DNA of 64,000 nucleotides. Source: Candidatus Frackibacter sp. WG13. GTDB taxonomy: Bacteria; Bacillota; Halanaerobiia; Halobacteroidales; Acetohalobiaceae. Where the stretch lies: the NCBI RefSeq assembly GCF_900114655.1, contig NZ_FOTT01000015.1, forward strand, positions 1 through 64,000, given 5' to 3'. The translations under genes and the position numbers were made by a program. Positions 53,264-63,500 of this stretch are shown in pieces (the stretch's first letter is position 1; the number at the start of each line of letters is the position of its first letter). The notes below the pieces were generated by a model. The model saw only the letters and a list, made by a program, of their open reading frames with translations. It did no database searches and was not told the origin of the DNA.

Positions 53264-54935
53264 TAGTAAAGGATGTACTAATAAATATAATAATGAAATT
53301 AGCCAAAATATATATGAATTAGATGTATCTATGTGTAAAGAAGCTTTTATTTTTGCTTTAAATTATTTTGCTAATTATAAAGAAGAGATTGATGCATTAA
53401 ATGTCTTTCCAGTACCAGATGGAGATACAGGAACTAATATGTATCTAACCTTCTCTACAGCTATAGATGAAATTAAAGATTTAGAGACTGATTCGATAGC
53501 TATATTATTAGAAGAGATCGCTAATGGTGCTTTAATGGGAGCTAGAGGCAATTCTGGTGTTATCCTTTCTCAACTATTAAGAGGTGTAGCAGAAGTAGCT
53601 AATGACCAAAAAAAGATTGGGACAAAAGAGATAGCTGTTGGATTGAAGAATGCAGCTAAGAAGGCCTATCAAGGGGTTATGAAGCCGATAGAAGGGACTA
53701 TCTTGACTGTAGCTAGAGAGGTTGGGGAAACGGCAGTTACTTTAGCTAAAGAGGAAGAAGATATTATTGAGTTTTTACGTTTAGTTAGTGAGCAGGCATC
53801 TACAACTGTTAAGAAGACTCCAGAGTTATTAGAAGTATTAGAGGAAGCAGGGGTTGTTGATGCTGGGGGAAAAGGTTATGCTGTTATCTTGAGAGGTCTT
53901 TATAAATATTTTGTTTGCGATGGGGAAGTTGTAGTAGATGAGTCGGAATTGGATTTAGTTTCTATTGAAGATAAGCATAATGAAGGAGAAAGAGATGAGT
54001 TATTATATAAATATTGTACTGAATTTTTGATTAATAATACTAATATCAGTGATAAAGAAATTAAGGGCGTACTAAAGGATTATGGTGATTCACTTTTAGT
54101 AGTGGCTAATGACCGAGTGACTAAAGTACATGTTCATACTAATAATCCTGGTCTAGTTTTGGAAGCTGGGTTGAAGTTTGGGGAATTAAATAAGATTAAG
54201 ATTGATAATATGGAAGTAGGAACTTCTTCTAAAAGTCATGGAAAGAGTGATGAGTTAACGATTAAAGAAGAACTTAAAGATAGAATAGGAGTAATAGCTG
54301 TTGCATCTGGCCAAGGTATTATAGAAATTTTAGAGAGCTTAGGAGTCGATCTTATTATAGAAGGCGGTCAGTCTATGAATCCTAGTACTCAAGATTTACT
54401 ATCAGCTATTAAAAAAGTTAATGCTAATAAGATAATAATTTTACCTAATAATAAGAATGTTATTTCTGCAGCAAAACAGGTTATTGAATTAAGTGATAGA
54501 GAAGTGATTGTTTTACCGACTACATCTATTCCCCAAGGGATTGTAGCAATGATGGGCTTTAATCCAAGAGGCGAAATAGTTGATGTTAAAGAAATGATGG
54601 AAGAAGAGATTAGACAGGTTAAGACAGGTCAGGTTACTTATGCGGTTCGTGATGCAATAGTAAATGGAATTGAAATTAAACAGAATAATATATTAGGGCT
54701 AGCAGAGGGCGATATTAAGGTTGTTACTGATGATAAAAAAGAAGCGATTTTAGAGTTATTAGAAGAGATGGTTACTGATAACGATTTATTAATTACTATC
54801 TACTATGGTGAAGAAGTTGATAAAGAAGAAGTTGAGGGTTTAAAAGAGTGTGTAGAAGCTAAATTTGTAGATGTAGATATAGAAATTTATGCTGGAGACC
54901 AACCAATATATTATTATTTAATCTCTGTCGAATAA
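53250..54935 (+). CDS. fakA: Fatty acid kinase ATP-binding subunit FakA (DAK2 family)
   Basis: FakA phosphorylates fatty acids held by FakB/DegV partners. The 561-aa protein has an N-terminal DhaL-type kinase domain with PVPDGDTGTNMYLTF (Mg-ATP ligands, near 50) and GARGNSGVILSQL, then the linker and C-terminal FakA domains (KVHVHTNNPG near 292; VASGQGI near 350). The start is GTG 53250 with AAGGAGTG inside the preceding gene. A DegV-family gene follows. Confidence 0.92.
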   Translation: MKLVNSKGCTNKYNNEISQNIYELDVSMCKEAFIFALNYFANYKEEIDALNVFPVPDGDTGTNMYLTFSTAIDEIKDLETDSIAILLEEIANGALMGARGNSGVILSQLLRGVAEVANDQKKIGTKEIAVGLKNAAKKAYQGVMKPIEGTILTVAREVGETAVTLAKEEEDIIEFLRLVSEQASTTVKKTPELLEVLEEAGVVDAGGKGYAVILRGLYKYFVCDGEVVVDESELDLVSIEDKHNEGERDELLYKYCTEFLINNTNISDKEIKGVLKDYGDSLLVVANDRVTKVHVHTNNPGLVLEAGLKFGELNKIKIDNMEVGTSSKSHGKSDELTIKEELKDRIGVIAVASGQGIIEILESLGVDLIIEGGQSMNPSTQDLLSAIKKVNANKIIILPNNKNVISAAKQVIELSDREVIVLPTTSIPQGIVAMMGFNPRGEIVDVKEMMEEEIRQVKTGQVTYAVRDAIVNGIEIKQNNILGLAEGDIKVVTDDKKEAILELLEEMVTDNDLLITIYYGEEVDKEEVEGLKECVEAKFVDVDIEIYAGDQPIYYYLISVE

Positions 54936-54962
54936 AATTATAGTAAAGTAGGAGGAAATATA

Positions 54963-55823
54963 ATGGCATCAATTAAGATTGTTACTGATAGCACTGCTGA
55001 TTTGTCATTAGAGTTAATAAAAGAATTAGGAATAGAGATGATACCCTTAACTGTTAATTTTAATAATGAATTCTTTGCTGATAAGATAGATATTTCTCCT
55101 AATGAATTCTTTACAAGATTAGAGAAAGTAGATGAATTGCCTAAAACTTCTCAACCAGCAATAGGTAAATTTAAAGAAAAGTATTTTGAATTAGCGAGTG
55201 AGTGCGAGACAATTATTTCACTTCATTTGGCTGGAAAATTGAGTGGCACCTATAGGGCAGCAAGATTAGCAGCAGATATGGTAGAAAAAGAAGCAGATAT
55301 TAATATTGAAGTTATAAATTCTAAAAGTGTTTCTTTAGGTTTAGGATTTTTAGTTCTTTATGCTGTACAAGCTAATAATAATGGCTTGGCTTTACAAGAG
55401 ATAATTGAGGGAATTAAAGAAAGAATAGAGGCATCAATGGTATTATTTACAGTTGATACTTTAGATTATTTAGAGAAAGGTGGAAGAATCGGTAAAGCCA
55501 GTGCTTTTGTAGGTAGCTTATTGAATATCAAACCAATCCTAAAGGTAAATGAAGAAGGAGAAGTCGACCTTCATTCTAAAGCAAGAGGTAAACGGAGGCT
55601 TTTTCGCAAACTTAAGAGTCAAGTTGAAAAAGAATTAGCAGTAAGAGAAGGTTCTTTTAATCCGAGATTAGGTTTGGTACACGGGAATGCACTAAGAGAT
55701 GTAGAAAAGTTGAAAGAAGAATTAAGTGGCTTAGCAGAATGGGATGAGATAGTAGTATCTGAGATTAGTCCAGTAATCGGAACTCATGTTGGGCCGGGTG
55801 CTTTAGGTGTTATAGTAGTATGA
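54963..55823 (+). CDS. DegV-family fatty acid-binding protein (FakB-like)
   Basis: This 286-aa protein binds a fatty acid for phosphorylation by FakA. It shows KIVTDSTADLSLEL at the start, TSQPAIGKF, SLHLAGKLSGTYRAARLA and GTHVGPGALGVIVV at the end, all typical of DegV proteins. It is 27 nt after fakA, supporting the partnership. In Bacillus this position holds serine dehydratase genes instead. Confidence 0.92.
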   Translation: MASIKIVTDSTADLSLELIKELGIEMIPLTVNFNNEFFADKIDISPNEFFTRLEKVDELPKTSQPAIGKFKEKYFELASECETIISLHLAGKLSGTYRAARLAADMVEKEADINIEVINSKSVSLGLGFLVLYAVQANNNGLALQEIIEGIKERIEASMVLFTVDTLDYLEKGGRIGKASAFVGSLLNIKPILKVNEEGEVDLHSKARGKRRLFRKLKSQVEKELAVREGSFNPRLGLVHGNALRDVEKLKEELSGLAEWDEIVVSEISPVIGTHVGPGALGVIVV

Positions 55824-55882
55824 AGATTTGGTAATAATAAATAATATATTATTGTTTATGTTATTTGGCTGAGGTGGAATTA

Positions 55883-58393
55883 ATGAAGCAAAAGAAAGAA
55901 GTTTTAAGCAAATTATTGAAGCCTTTAAAGACGGAAAAGAAGTTAGGTTACAATAATTCTTCTGTCTTTGGAGGTTTTGATGCTTATATTCTAAAATGGC
56001 TTAATGAATTAGCTAATATGACAGATAAAAAAGAAAGTTTAGAAGCAATAGATGAGCTAAGGACTATCTTTACTGATTATGCTGAAGTTAGACCACAAAT
56101 TAGAGAAAAGAAGCTATTAAATAGTAAACAATTATTTAATCAATTGGTTAATTTAATTAAAGAGGGAGATGCTAAGAAAAAAAGAGTACCTAAAAAAGAG
56201 TTAAAGAACGAAAGAGAAAAGAAGCAAAAAATTGAGGGTAAAGTTAATAAAGATAAAAGAGGAAGTAAGAGGACTAAGGAGACTATTATAGATACTGATG
56301 ATGCAAAAACCACTGATACTAGCTTGCCCGAAATCTGGCAAAAATCAGTTCGTTATGTAAAAGGAGTGGGTAAAAAGAGGGCTAAACAGTTGGCTCGATT
56401 AGGTATTCATACTATTTATGATATGTTATTCTATTTTCCTCGTGACTATCGGGATTGGAGTACTAATTCTAAAATAAGAGAGTTAAACTCAGGGAGTCAG
56501 GTAACCGTTCAGGGTCAAGTTATTAATATTGAAGAGATTCGTCCACGTAAGGGATTAGTAATTACTAAGATAGTAATTAATGATGGGACAGGAAGTTTAG
56601 CTGGAGTTTGGTTTAATCAACCATATATTAAACAGAAATTTTCTCGAGGTATACCAGTAGCTTTTAGTGGTAAGGTTAAAAGAGAGTACGGGCAGTTACA
56701 GATGAGTAATCCTAATTATGAATTAATAAATAAAAGCAATAATTTATATGTTGGTAGGGTATTGCCTATTTATCCAACGACTGAGGGGCTTAGTCAAAAC
56801 TTTTTAAGAAAGATAGTTAAGAGAATTCTTGATAAATATTTGAGTGAATTTCCAGAGTTTATTTCCAAGAAATTAAGAGAGCAACATAATTTCTTAGAAA
56901 TTAAGCAGGCATTAAAGAAGATTCATTTTCCTGATAAGATTGAAGAAGCTAAAATGGCTCGAAAAAGATTGGCTTTTGACGAATTATTTATTTTGCAATT
57001 GGGTATAGTTTTAAGAAAGGTAGATTCATTAACTGAGGAAGAAGGAGTAGTACATAATGGAGATGAAAGTTTAATTGATGATTATCTAGTTGATTTACCA
57101 TTTGAACTGACTTCAGCTCAGGCTAAAGTATGGGATGAGATTAAAGAAGATATGAAAGAACCGATACCTATGAATCGTTTAATTCAGGGGGACGTAGGCT
57201 CTGGAAAGACGGTAGTTGCTACTTTAGCACTTTTAAAAGCGGTCAGAAGTGGTTATCAAGGAGCAATGATGGCTCCAACAGAGATTTTAGCTGAACAACA
57301 CTATTTAAGTCTGAAAGAATCTTTAAGCTGTTATGGCATAGAAGTAGCTCTGTTAGTCGGGAGTTTGACTAAACAAGAGAGAGAGACGGTATTAGAAAAG
57401 TTAGTAGAAGGGGATATTGATATCGTAATCGGGACTCATGCCTTAATTCAAGAAGGGATTAATTTTGCTAATTTAGGTTTAGTTATTACTGATGAACAAC
57501 ATAGATTTGGGGTAAGGCAGCGAGCAACATTTAAAGAAAAAGGTGAGAATCCTGATGTTTTGGTAATGACGGCTACGCCTATCCCGCGTACTTTGGCTCT
57601 AACTCTATATGGAGATTTAGATCTATCAGTTATTGATGAATTACCTCCAGGGAGGAAACCGGTAGTTACGGAATGGAGGTCAGAGAAGGCTTATCCTAAA
57701 ATCTATTCTTTTATTCGACAAGAGCTAAGTGCCGGAAGACAAGCATACTTTGTCTGTCCTTTAGTAGAAGAGTCTGAAAAGATAGATGTCAGTTCTGCTG
57801 TTGAGATGGCAGCAGAGCTACAAAATGACATCTTTACTGATTTTAGTATCGGTTTATTACACGGACAATTAAAGTCTGATAAAAAAGAAGCGATTATGCG
57901 TGATTTTCGTGAACAAAAAATTGATATTCTGGTATCTACTACGGTAATTGAGGTAGGGGTTAATGTTCCTAATGCTACTTTGATGGTTATTATTGATGCC
58001 CAAAGATTTGGTTTGGCTCAACTGCATCAGTTACGCGGCAGAGTTGGACGAGGCAAATATCAGTCATACTGTATTTTAATTGCTAATCCTAAGACAGAGA
58101 CAGGACGAGATAGGATGAAGATTATGACTCAGTCTACCGATGGTTTTGTAATTGCAGAAGAAGACTTAAAATTAAGGGGACCTGGTGAATTCTTTGGTAC
58201 TCGCCAACATGGTCTACCGGATTTAAAGATAGCAAATCTTTTACGGGATAGTGAGCTATTAGAAATAGCTAGAGAACAAGCTTTAGGTGTGGTTGAAAAG
58301 GACCCTGAGCTTAATGAATTGAGGCATCGATTATTAAAAGCATTTATTCAGTTAAAATTTGGGGCTGATTTCGAATTAATAGATATTAGTTAA
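55883..58393 (+). CDS. recG: ATP-dependent DNA helicase RecG with N-terminal extension
   Basis: RecG remodels stalled forks and Holliday junctions. I use ATG 55883 after GAGGTGG, giving 836 aa, about 150 more than typical RecG. The extra N-terminus has a helical region (about 1-95) and then a very Lys/Arg-rich, low-complexity linker (about 98-150). The wedge (OB) domain follows, then helicase motifs GDVGSGKT, TDEQHRFG (DEQH box), TATPIPRT and QLRGRVGRG. All catalytic motifs are intact. Confidence 0.95.
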   Translation: MKQKKEVLSKLLKPLKTEKKLGYNNSSVFGGFDAYILKWLNELANMTDKKESLEAIDELRTIFTDYAEVRPQIREKKLLNSKQLFNQLVNLIKEGDAKKKRVPKKELKNEREKKQKIEGKVNKDKRGSKRTKETIIDTDDAKTTDTSLPEIWQKSVRYVKGVGKKRAKQLARLGIHTIYDMLFYFPRDYRDWSTNSKIRELNSGSQVTVQGQVINIEEIRPRKGLVITKIVINDGTGSLAGVWFNQPYIKQKFSRGIPVAFSGKVKREYGQLQMSNPNYELINKSNNLYVGRVLPIYPTTEGLSQNFLRKIVKRILDKYLSEFPEFISKKLREQHNFLEIKQALKKIHFPDKIEEAKMARKRLAFDELFILQLGIVLRKVDSLTEEEGVVHNGDESLIDDYLVDLPFELTSAQAKVWDEIKEDMKEPIPMNRLIQGDVGSGKTVVATLALLKAVRSGYQGAMMAPTEILAEQHYLSLKESLSCYGIEVALLVGSLTKQERETVLEKLVEGDIDIVIGTHALIQEGINFANLGLVITDEQHRFGVRQRATFKEKGENPDVLVMTATPIPRTLALTLYGDLDLSVIDELPPGRKPVVTEWRSEKAYPKIYSFIRQELSAGRQAYFVCPLVEESEKIDVSSAVEMAAELQNDIFTDFSIGLLHGQLKSDKKEAIMRDFREQKIDILVSTTVIEVGVNVPNATLMVIIDAQRFGLAQLHQLRGRVGRGKYQSYCILIANPKTETGRDRMKIMTQSTDGFVIAEEDLKLRGPGEFFGTRQHGLPDLKIANLLRDSELLEIAREQALGVVEKDPELNELRHRLLKAFIQLKFGADFELIDIS

Positions 58394-58476
58394 GTGGGGA
58401 AAATTAATAATAAGATTATGGGAATAATTCATTGGTAGTGTCGATTAATTATATAAAAATTGCAAACAAATTTATT

Positions 58477-58508
58477 AGAAGTTGGTGTTAATAACACCAA
58501 CTTCTTTT
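58477..58508 (+). terminator. Terminator of the fakA-recG operon
   Basis: A near-perfect inverted repeat (AGAAGTTGGTGTTA and complement) is followed by TTTT. The rest of the gap to 58707 has a strong Shine-Dalgarno-like GGAGG on each strand but no convincing gene; an 18-codon frame at 58537 is too short to support. Confidence 0.85.
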
Positions 58509-58707
58509 GGGAGAGGAGAAATTGGAGGAAGAATTAATGGGGAGGACTCTTATTTTTTCTTCTTTATTACTCCAATATTTCTTAAAAACTTAAAGTAATT
58601 TGTCACCTCCTTTAAGTAGTAGTAATATTTTTTCAGATAGTCGATATTTCTATTCACATTTCGAAGAGAAATCATGAGGTAAATATTTCTGTATAGGAGG
58701 CTTATCG

Positions 58708-59268
58708 ATGCGAGTAATTGCAGGTCAGGTTAAAGGCCAAAAATTAAAATCAAAGACGGGAAGAAAAGCACGACCAACAACAGATCGAGTTAAGGAAGCT
58801 TTATTTAATATGTTTGGTTCTGAAATTGTAGATATAGATGTATTGGATCTTTATGCTGGGTTCGGTGGTTTAGGAATTGAAGCTTTAAGTAGAGGAGCTA
58901 GAAGTGTTACTTTTATAGAAAAAGTAGGTAGTCATATTGAAATTATTAAAGAAAATTTAGAAAATACTGGGTTAGATGAAAGGTCTGAAGTTGTTCAAGG
59001 TGACGTTTTAAAGGAAATAGGACGATTTAATCCTAAGAGTTTTGATATTATCCTAATGGACCCTCCTTATTGGGAAGGATTAATTGTGCCAACTATCAAC
59101 AAAATTTTAAAGTCTAAACTATTAAAACGAGCAGGTATTATTGCTGTAGAACATCATAAGAATGACGAGATAAAAGTAGAATTTTCTGATTTAAATTTGA
59201 TTAGAAGAAGGGATTATGGCAATACAAGACTAAATTTATATATGAAAGTGGAGAAAGGGGAAGTATAA
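58708..59268 (+). CDS. rsmD: 16S rRNA m2G966 methyltransferase RsmD
   Basis: RsmD methylates N2 of G966 in 16S rRNA. The 186-aa protein has [25 protein letters not shown], the SAM motif [19 protein letters not shown] and the catalytic DPPY in [10 protein letters not shown]. The ATG follows GGAGG. The stop overlaps the coaD start by one base. Confidence 0.96.
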   Translation: MRVIAGQVKGQKLKSKTGRKARPTTDRVKEALFNMFGSEIVDIDVLDLYAGFGGLGIEALSRGARSVTFIEKVGSHIEIIKENLENTGLDERSEVVQGDVLKEIGRFNPKSFDIILMDPPYWEGLIVPTINKILKSKLLKRAGIIAVEHHKNDEIKVEFSDLNLIRRRDYGNTRLNLYMKVEKGEV

Positions 59269-59759
59269 TGACAAAAATTGCTGTTTATCCGGGAAGTTTT
59301 GACCCGATTACTAATGGACATTTAGATATAATAGAAAGAACTACTAAGATATTTGATAACGTGATTGTAGCTGTTTTTCATAATCCAAATAAGAAACCAT
59401 TATTCTCAATGGAAGAAAGAGTAGAAATAATTACTGAAGCAGTGGCTGATTTTGAAAATGTAGAAGTTGATTCTTTTGAAGGATTATTAACTGATTATAT
59501 CAAACAGCAAAAAGCTCAGGTAATTGTTCGTGGTTTACGGGCTGTTTCTGATTTTGAGACAGAGTTTCAAATGGCATCTATGAATAAGAAGTTAGAGCCA
59601 GAGGTTGAGACTATCTTTATGATGACTAATAATAAGTATGCCTATCTCAGTTCTAGTATCATTAAAGAAGTATCTAATTTTGGTGGGTGTATAGAAGATT
59701 TAGTTCCTGAGCATGTCATTTCCAGACTAAAGAAGAAAATAGGAGGGAATCAGGGATGA
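59268..59759 (+). CDS. coaD: Phosphopantetheine adenylyltransferase
   Basis: CoaD makes dephospho-CoA from 4-phosphopantetheine and ATP. The 163-aa protein has [14 protein letters not shown] with the (T/H)xGH-type nucleotide site, [11 protein letters not shown] and [10 protein letters not shown]. It overlaps rsmD and the next gene by a few bases, the usual rsmD-coaD pairing. Confidence 0.97.
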   Translation: MTKIAVYPGSFDPITNGHLDIIERTTKIFDNVIVAVFHNPNKKPLFSMEERVEIITEAVADFENVEVDSFEGLLTDYIKQQKAQVIVRGLRAVSDFETEFQMASMNKKLEPEVETIFMMTNNKYAYLSSSIIKEVSNFGGCIEDLVPEHVISRLKKKIGGNQG

Positions 59760-60166
59760 AGGTAAGTGAAATTATAGACGAATTAAGGTTTATGGTCGAG
59801 AATGGAGATAAGATTCCTCTGACTAAAAAGGTCTTGATTGATTCAGATTATGTATTAAATTTAATAGCAGAATTAGAAGAAGAATTACCGGTAGCAATTG
59901 GAGAAGCTGAAGAATTATTGAGTAAGCGGCAAGAAATTTTAGATGACGCGAAGAATCGAGCTGATGAAGAAATTAAAAAGATTATTGCGGAGGTTGATGT
60001 TGTTAAGGAAGCCCAAGAAGTAGCTAATGAAATTAGAGTTGGTGTTAATGAATATGCTGATGAAGTATTAGCAGAAATAGAGAGTGGTTTAGAGAAAAAG
60101 TTAAATGAGATTAGAAAAAATAGAACTGAATTGCAACCAAAAGAACATTTAGAGGAGATTTCCTAA
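59756..60166 (+). CDS. Coiled-coil protein next to coaD (ATPase-subunit-like)
   Basis: This 136-aa, highly charged, mostly helical protein starts with a hydrophobic helix ([15 protein letters not shown]) and is then a long coiled coil (about 40-130). Comparable proteins beside coaD in Clostridia-like genomes are annotated as vacuolar-ATPase H-like or DivIVA-like, without experimental proof. The start overlaps coaD by 4 nt, so it is co-translated. Function unknown. Confidence 0.8.
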   Translation: MKVSEIIDELRFMVENGDKIPLTKKVLIDSDYVLNLIAELEEELPVAIGEAEELLSKRQEILDDAKNRADEEIKKIIAEVDVVKEAQEVANEIRVGVNEYADEVLAEIESGLEKKLNEIRKNRTELQPKEHLEEIS

Positions 60167-60196
60167 GACTAGGCTTTTAAAGCTTGGTCTTTTTTG
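60165..60196 (+). terminator. Terminator of the rsmD-coaD operon
   Basis: AAGACTAGGCT / AGCTTGGTCTT (two wobbles) has a short loop and T6 tail and overlaps the preceding stop codon. Confidence 0.85.
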
Positions 60197-60211
60197 TTAT
60201 TTTAAAATAAA

Positions 60212-60302
60212 TAATTAATTTTGAAGGGGCAAACTTGTTGTGAAGCAGGGGCGCAAAGCTATGGGTCTTAAATATAAAGACTGCCAGGCTGCCAAATTAA
60301 TT
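60212..60302 (+). promoter_or_regulatory. c-di-GMP-I (GEMM) riboswitch
   Basis: GGGGCAAAC, a P2 hairpin capped by the GNRA loop GTGA, the GGGGCGCAAAGC junction, and the tetraloop receptor arm TATGGGTCT / GACTGCCAGGCTGCC match the GEMM-I consensus. P1 is formed by TTAATTTTG and CAAATTAA. The base equivalent to G20 appears to be G, favouring c-di-GMP over cGAMP. No canonical terminator follows immediately, so the expression platform is unclear; a GAAAAAAA / TTTTTTTC hairpin lies at 60366-60383. Confidence 0.9.
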
Positions 60303-60361
60303 AGTCTTAGTTTAAAGCAGGTTTAACAACAGCAAGCAAAGTTGAAGCATATGTCTAAAGA

Positions 60362-60419
60362 TGTCGAAAAAAATATTTTTTTCATATAAAAAGAAGGGAA
60401 ATGTTTTTATATGTAGAAC
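60362..60419 (+). promoter_or_regulatory. Possible Spo0A box and SigH-like promoter
   Basis: TGTCGAA at 60362-60368 is an exact Spo0A-box heptamer. GAAGGGAAA and GTAGAACTA lie downstream with 17 nt between AGGG and GAAC, a SigH-like pair with one mismatch in each element. It lies between the riboswitch and the chaperone gene, so there may be a second start site bypassing the riboswitch. Both matches are short. Confidence 0.3.
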
Positions 60420-60548
60420 TATGACATATATCATAAGCAATAAGTGGTAGTTAATTTCATTAGAAATTGACTGGGTAGCATATAAAAGCTGATTTAGCAA
60501 AATAGGTTAAAAGTTAAAATTATAGTTTTTGTTAAGGGGGAGAAGTAG

Positions 60549-61202
60549 ATGACTAGCCAATTTAATGAAGGACTGTGGAAGCGGAGACTACATGTATTGA
60601 ATAAATTAAAAGATATGATGTTGTCGAATAAAGATAGTATTATTCATACTAGAAAAATCAGTAGTTTTCTAACTTCTTTAAGCGAATATGATGATTATCA
60701 CTCTAACGAGTTTTTTGATCAATGCTGGTCGTTGTTAGAGAATAACGTTCAAAATAATGAAAGCTTATGGAAGGAGATTCTTTTCGATTTTAATCGACTT
60801 TTTGTTGGTCCAGATAAGTTACAAGCTCCACCATATGAATCTGTTTATCGAGATGAAGGTTTAATTATGGGACCTTCTACTTTGGAAGTGCGTAATTTTT
60901 ATCAATCTGAAGGCCTTAAACTTGAAAATCAAGGAAAAGAACCAGATGATCATATTGGTATAGAATTAGAGTTTTTAAGTTATATAACTAGGTTAATAAT
61001 TATGTCTCAAGAGAAACAGGCTGAAGAAGAAGTAAATTACTATCAAGAATTATACGAGAAGTTTTTAAATGAACATTTATTACAATGGGGGTTAGAGTTT
61101 GCTGATTTAATAATAGATAAGGCTGAAACTAAGTTTATGAAAGGGGTTGGTCTATATTTAAAGGGGTTTTTAAAAGAAGAGGAGTTACAGGTTAATAGTT
61201 AA
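60549..61202 (+). CDS. TorD/DmsD-family molybdoenzyme chaperone
   Basis: This 217-aa all-helical protein of the TorD/DmsD/NarJ family binds the Tat signal of a molybdoenzyme and aids cofactor insertion. The family core is seen in YESVYRDEGLIMGPSTLEV and the D-D-H-I-G-x-E-L-E-F-L segment. ATG after GGGGGAG. It directly precedes the Tat-exported molybdopterin oxidoreductase, its probable client. Confidence 0.87.
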   Translation: MTSQFNEGLWKRRLHVLNKLKDMMLSNKDSIIHTRKISSFLTSLSEYDDYHSNEFFDQCWSLLENNVQNNESLWKEILFDFNRLFVGPDKLQAPPYESVYRDEGLIMGPSTLEVRNFYQSEGLKLENQGKEPDDHIGIELEFLSYITRLIIMSQEKQAEEEVNYYQELYEKFLNEHLLQWGLEFADLIIDKAETKFMKGVGLYLKGFLKEEELQVNS

Positions 61203-61250
61203 AGTAGTTGTATGTCGGTCAAAGTAAAATAATATAGGAGGTGACTTTAA

Positions 61251-63485
61251 ATGACCGATAAAAATTCTAAAGGATTTAGTAAAGCGTTTTCAAGAAGAAA
61301 CTTTTTAAAAGGAGCTATAGGTGTAGGAGCAGTTGCTGGTCTTAGTTCTTTAATGCCTATTGATTTAGGGAAGAAAACTGTTAAAGCAGGTACAGATTAT
61401 AATTTGGGTTATGATGTTTTTCGTAATGCCTGTCCTCGTAATTGTTATGATACTTGTGGTATTTTGAGTTATGTAAAAGATGGTGTTCTAGAAAAAGTTG
61501 ATGGTGATCCGAAGCATGGCTTTACTCAAGGAAAACTTTGTGTTAAAGGCTATACTTATGCCCATCGAGTTTATAGTCCTGATCGTATAAAATACCCAAT
61601 GATTCAAGAGCCTAGAGGTTCTGGTAATTGGCGAAGAATAAGCTGGGATAAAGCTATGGATATTATAGCGAAGAAGGTTTTAGAGATTAAAGAAGAGTAT
61701 GGTTCTACACTACCTATAGCAATGGATAAATACTCAGGTAACTTTGGTATTTTACATTATGTTGTAGAGGGTATGATGTCTAGTATTGGATATACCACTC
61801 GAAGTTTAGGGACTCCATGTTGGCCAGCGGGTATTGATTCTCAGAATTTTGATATGGGAGCTATATACAATTCAGATCCAGAAGACATGGCTAATTCAGA
61901 TTTGATTATTATCTGGGGAGCTAACCCTGCTTGGTGTTCAATTCATACGATGCCTTTTATTCAAGAAGCTAAAGAAAATGGAGCAAAAGTAGTTGTTATT
62001 GACCCTATCCAAACTCAAACTGCTTCTAAAGCAGATACTTGGTTACAAATAAAGACTGGTACTGATGGAGCTTTAGCATTAGCTATGGCAAAATATATTT
62101 TAGATAATGATTATATAGATAAGAAATATATTGAAGAGAATGTGGTCGGTTTTAAAGAATTTGCTGATTATTTACGAAAAGAAGTTTCAATTAGCTGGGC
62201 CGCAGAAAAGACTGGCTTACCAGAGAAAGTAATTATTCAGTTAGCTAAAGATTATGCTACTACTGCAAAAGCTAATATTTGGGCTGGTTATGGTTTGCAA
62301 CGTCATATTAACGGTGGACAAACCGTTCGAGCAATTGATGCTTTAGGAGCTATTACAGGTAAGATTGGTAAGCCTGGAGCTGGAGTTCAGTATGCGCATT
62401 TAGAAACTTGGGGTTTTAATTACAATGCTATGGTTCAATCTCCACCTTCAGGTTCAGTAGGTGTAGAGAATCCTGATGGAAGTATGTCAAATCGAACAGT
62501 TAATATTAATAATTTTGGTGCTGAAGTACTAGCAGCTGATGACCCACCAATTAAGATGTTATGGATAGCTTGTCGTAATACAATTGATCAGCATCCGGAT
62601 GTTGAAACTTCCAAAAGGGCCTTCGATGCTATGGACTTAGTGGTAACTGTAGATCAATTTATGAATGAGACTGTAAAACATTCAGATATAGTCTTACCTT
62701 GTACAACTCTCTTTGAGCACCCTGATGTAAATGCAAGCTATTGGCATTATTGGGTAAATATTAATGAGCAAGCGATTGATCCTCTCTATGAAGCTAAAAG
62801 TGATTTAGAAATTGCTATGGCTCTGTCACGTAAAATGAATGAGTTGGAACCAGGTTCTTGTACTTTCCCAACTGATATAAGTCAAGAAGAATGGTTAGCT
62901 AAGGAGTTTAACGATGGAATTTATGATATGTTGGGAATTAAAGATTATAATGAATTGAGAAAAGGACCTAAGAAAGCTAATTTACCAACTCAATCTTGGT
63001 CTGATGGTAACTTCCGTACTCCATCAGGTAAGTATGAACTTTATTCTAAGACTGCTACTAAGTATGGTCATCCAGCTATTCCAAGTTATAAGAAAGAAGC
63101 AAAAGCATCGGTGAAGTATCCAGTAAGGCTATTAACTCCTCATTGGAAATATGGTCTTCATTCTCAATTCCAGAATCTAGATTGGATGATGAATATGGAT
63201 TCTGAACCTGAAATAGAGATTCATCCGGATTTAGCTCAGAAGAAGAGAATTAAAGAGGGAGATTTAATTAAACTTTCGAATGAACTAGGGAAGATAAAAG
63301 CAAAGGCTAAATTAACCGGTACTGTACCAAAAGATGCAGTTGTTGCTTATGAAGCTTGGTATAAGGATTCAAATTACTCAGTCAATGATATTGTGAAGGC
63401 AACACCTTCAGATATGGGTGAACATGCTACTGGTAGTCCAGGATTAGCTTTCCACGATAATTTTGTTAAAGTAGAAAAGGTTTAA
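61251..63485 (+). CDS. Tat-exported molybdopterin oxidoreductase (DMSO reductase family)
   Basis: This 744-aa catalytic subunit has a twin-arginine signal (FSRRNFLKG at 13-21), an N-terminal 4Fe-4S site (C61, C65, C69, C97 in CPRNCYDTC and GKLCVKG) and the Mo/W-bis-MGD fold. The candidate metal ligand region is SLGTPCWPAGIDSQ around C190, so Cys rather than the Ser of DMSO reductase proper. The C-terminal MGD-binding domain ends with SPGLAFHDNFVKV. Substrate is unknown: thiosulfate/polysulfide, arsenate, selenate and other anions are all possible. It is followed by a DmsB-like subunit. Confidence 0.92.
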   Translation: MTDKNSKGFSKAFSRRNFLKGAIGVGAVAGLSSLMPIDLGKKTVKAGTDYNLGYDVFRNACPRNCYDTCGILSYVKDGVLEKVDGDPKHGFTQGKLCVKGYTYAHRVYSPDRIKYPMIQEPRGSGNWRRISWDKAMDIIAKKVLEIKEEYGSTLPIAMDKYSGNFGILHYVVEGMMSSIGYTTRSLGTPCWPAGIDSQNFDMGAIYNSDPEDMANSDLIIIWGANPAWCSIHTMPFIQEAKENGAKVVVIDPIQTQTASKADTWLQIKTGTDGALALAMAKYILDNDYIDKKYIEENVVGFKEFADYLRKEVSISWAAEKTGLPEKVIIQLAKDYATTAKANIWAGYGLQRHINGGQTVRAIDALGAITGKIGKPGAGVQYAHLETWGFNYNAMVQSPPSGSVGVENPDGSMSNRTVNINNFGAEVLAADDPPIKMLWIACRNTIDQHPDVETSKRAFDAMDLVVTVDQFMNETVKHSDIVLPCTTLFEHPDVNASYWHYWVNINEQAIDPLYEAKSDLEIAMALSRKMNELEPGSCTFPTDISQEEWLAKEFNDGIYDMLGIKDYNELRKGPKKANLPTQSWSDGNFRTPSGKYELYSKTATKYGHPAIPSYKKEAKASVKYPVRLLTPHWKYGLHSQFQNLDWMMNMDSEPEIEIHPDLAQKKRIKEGDLIKLSNELGKIKAKAKLTGTVPKDAVVAYEAWYKDSNYSVNDIVKATPSDMGEHATGSPGLAFHDNFVKVEKV

Positions 63486-63500
63486 AAGGAGGGATAGAAA

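Noticed and set aside
58537-58593. 18-codon frame with a good Shine-Dalgarno-like GGAGG
   Set aside because: Too short and featureless to support as a gene.
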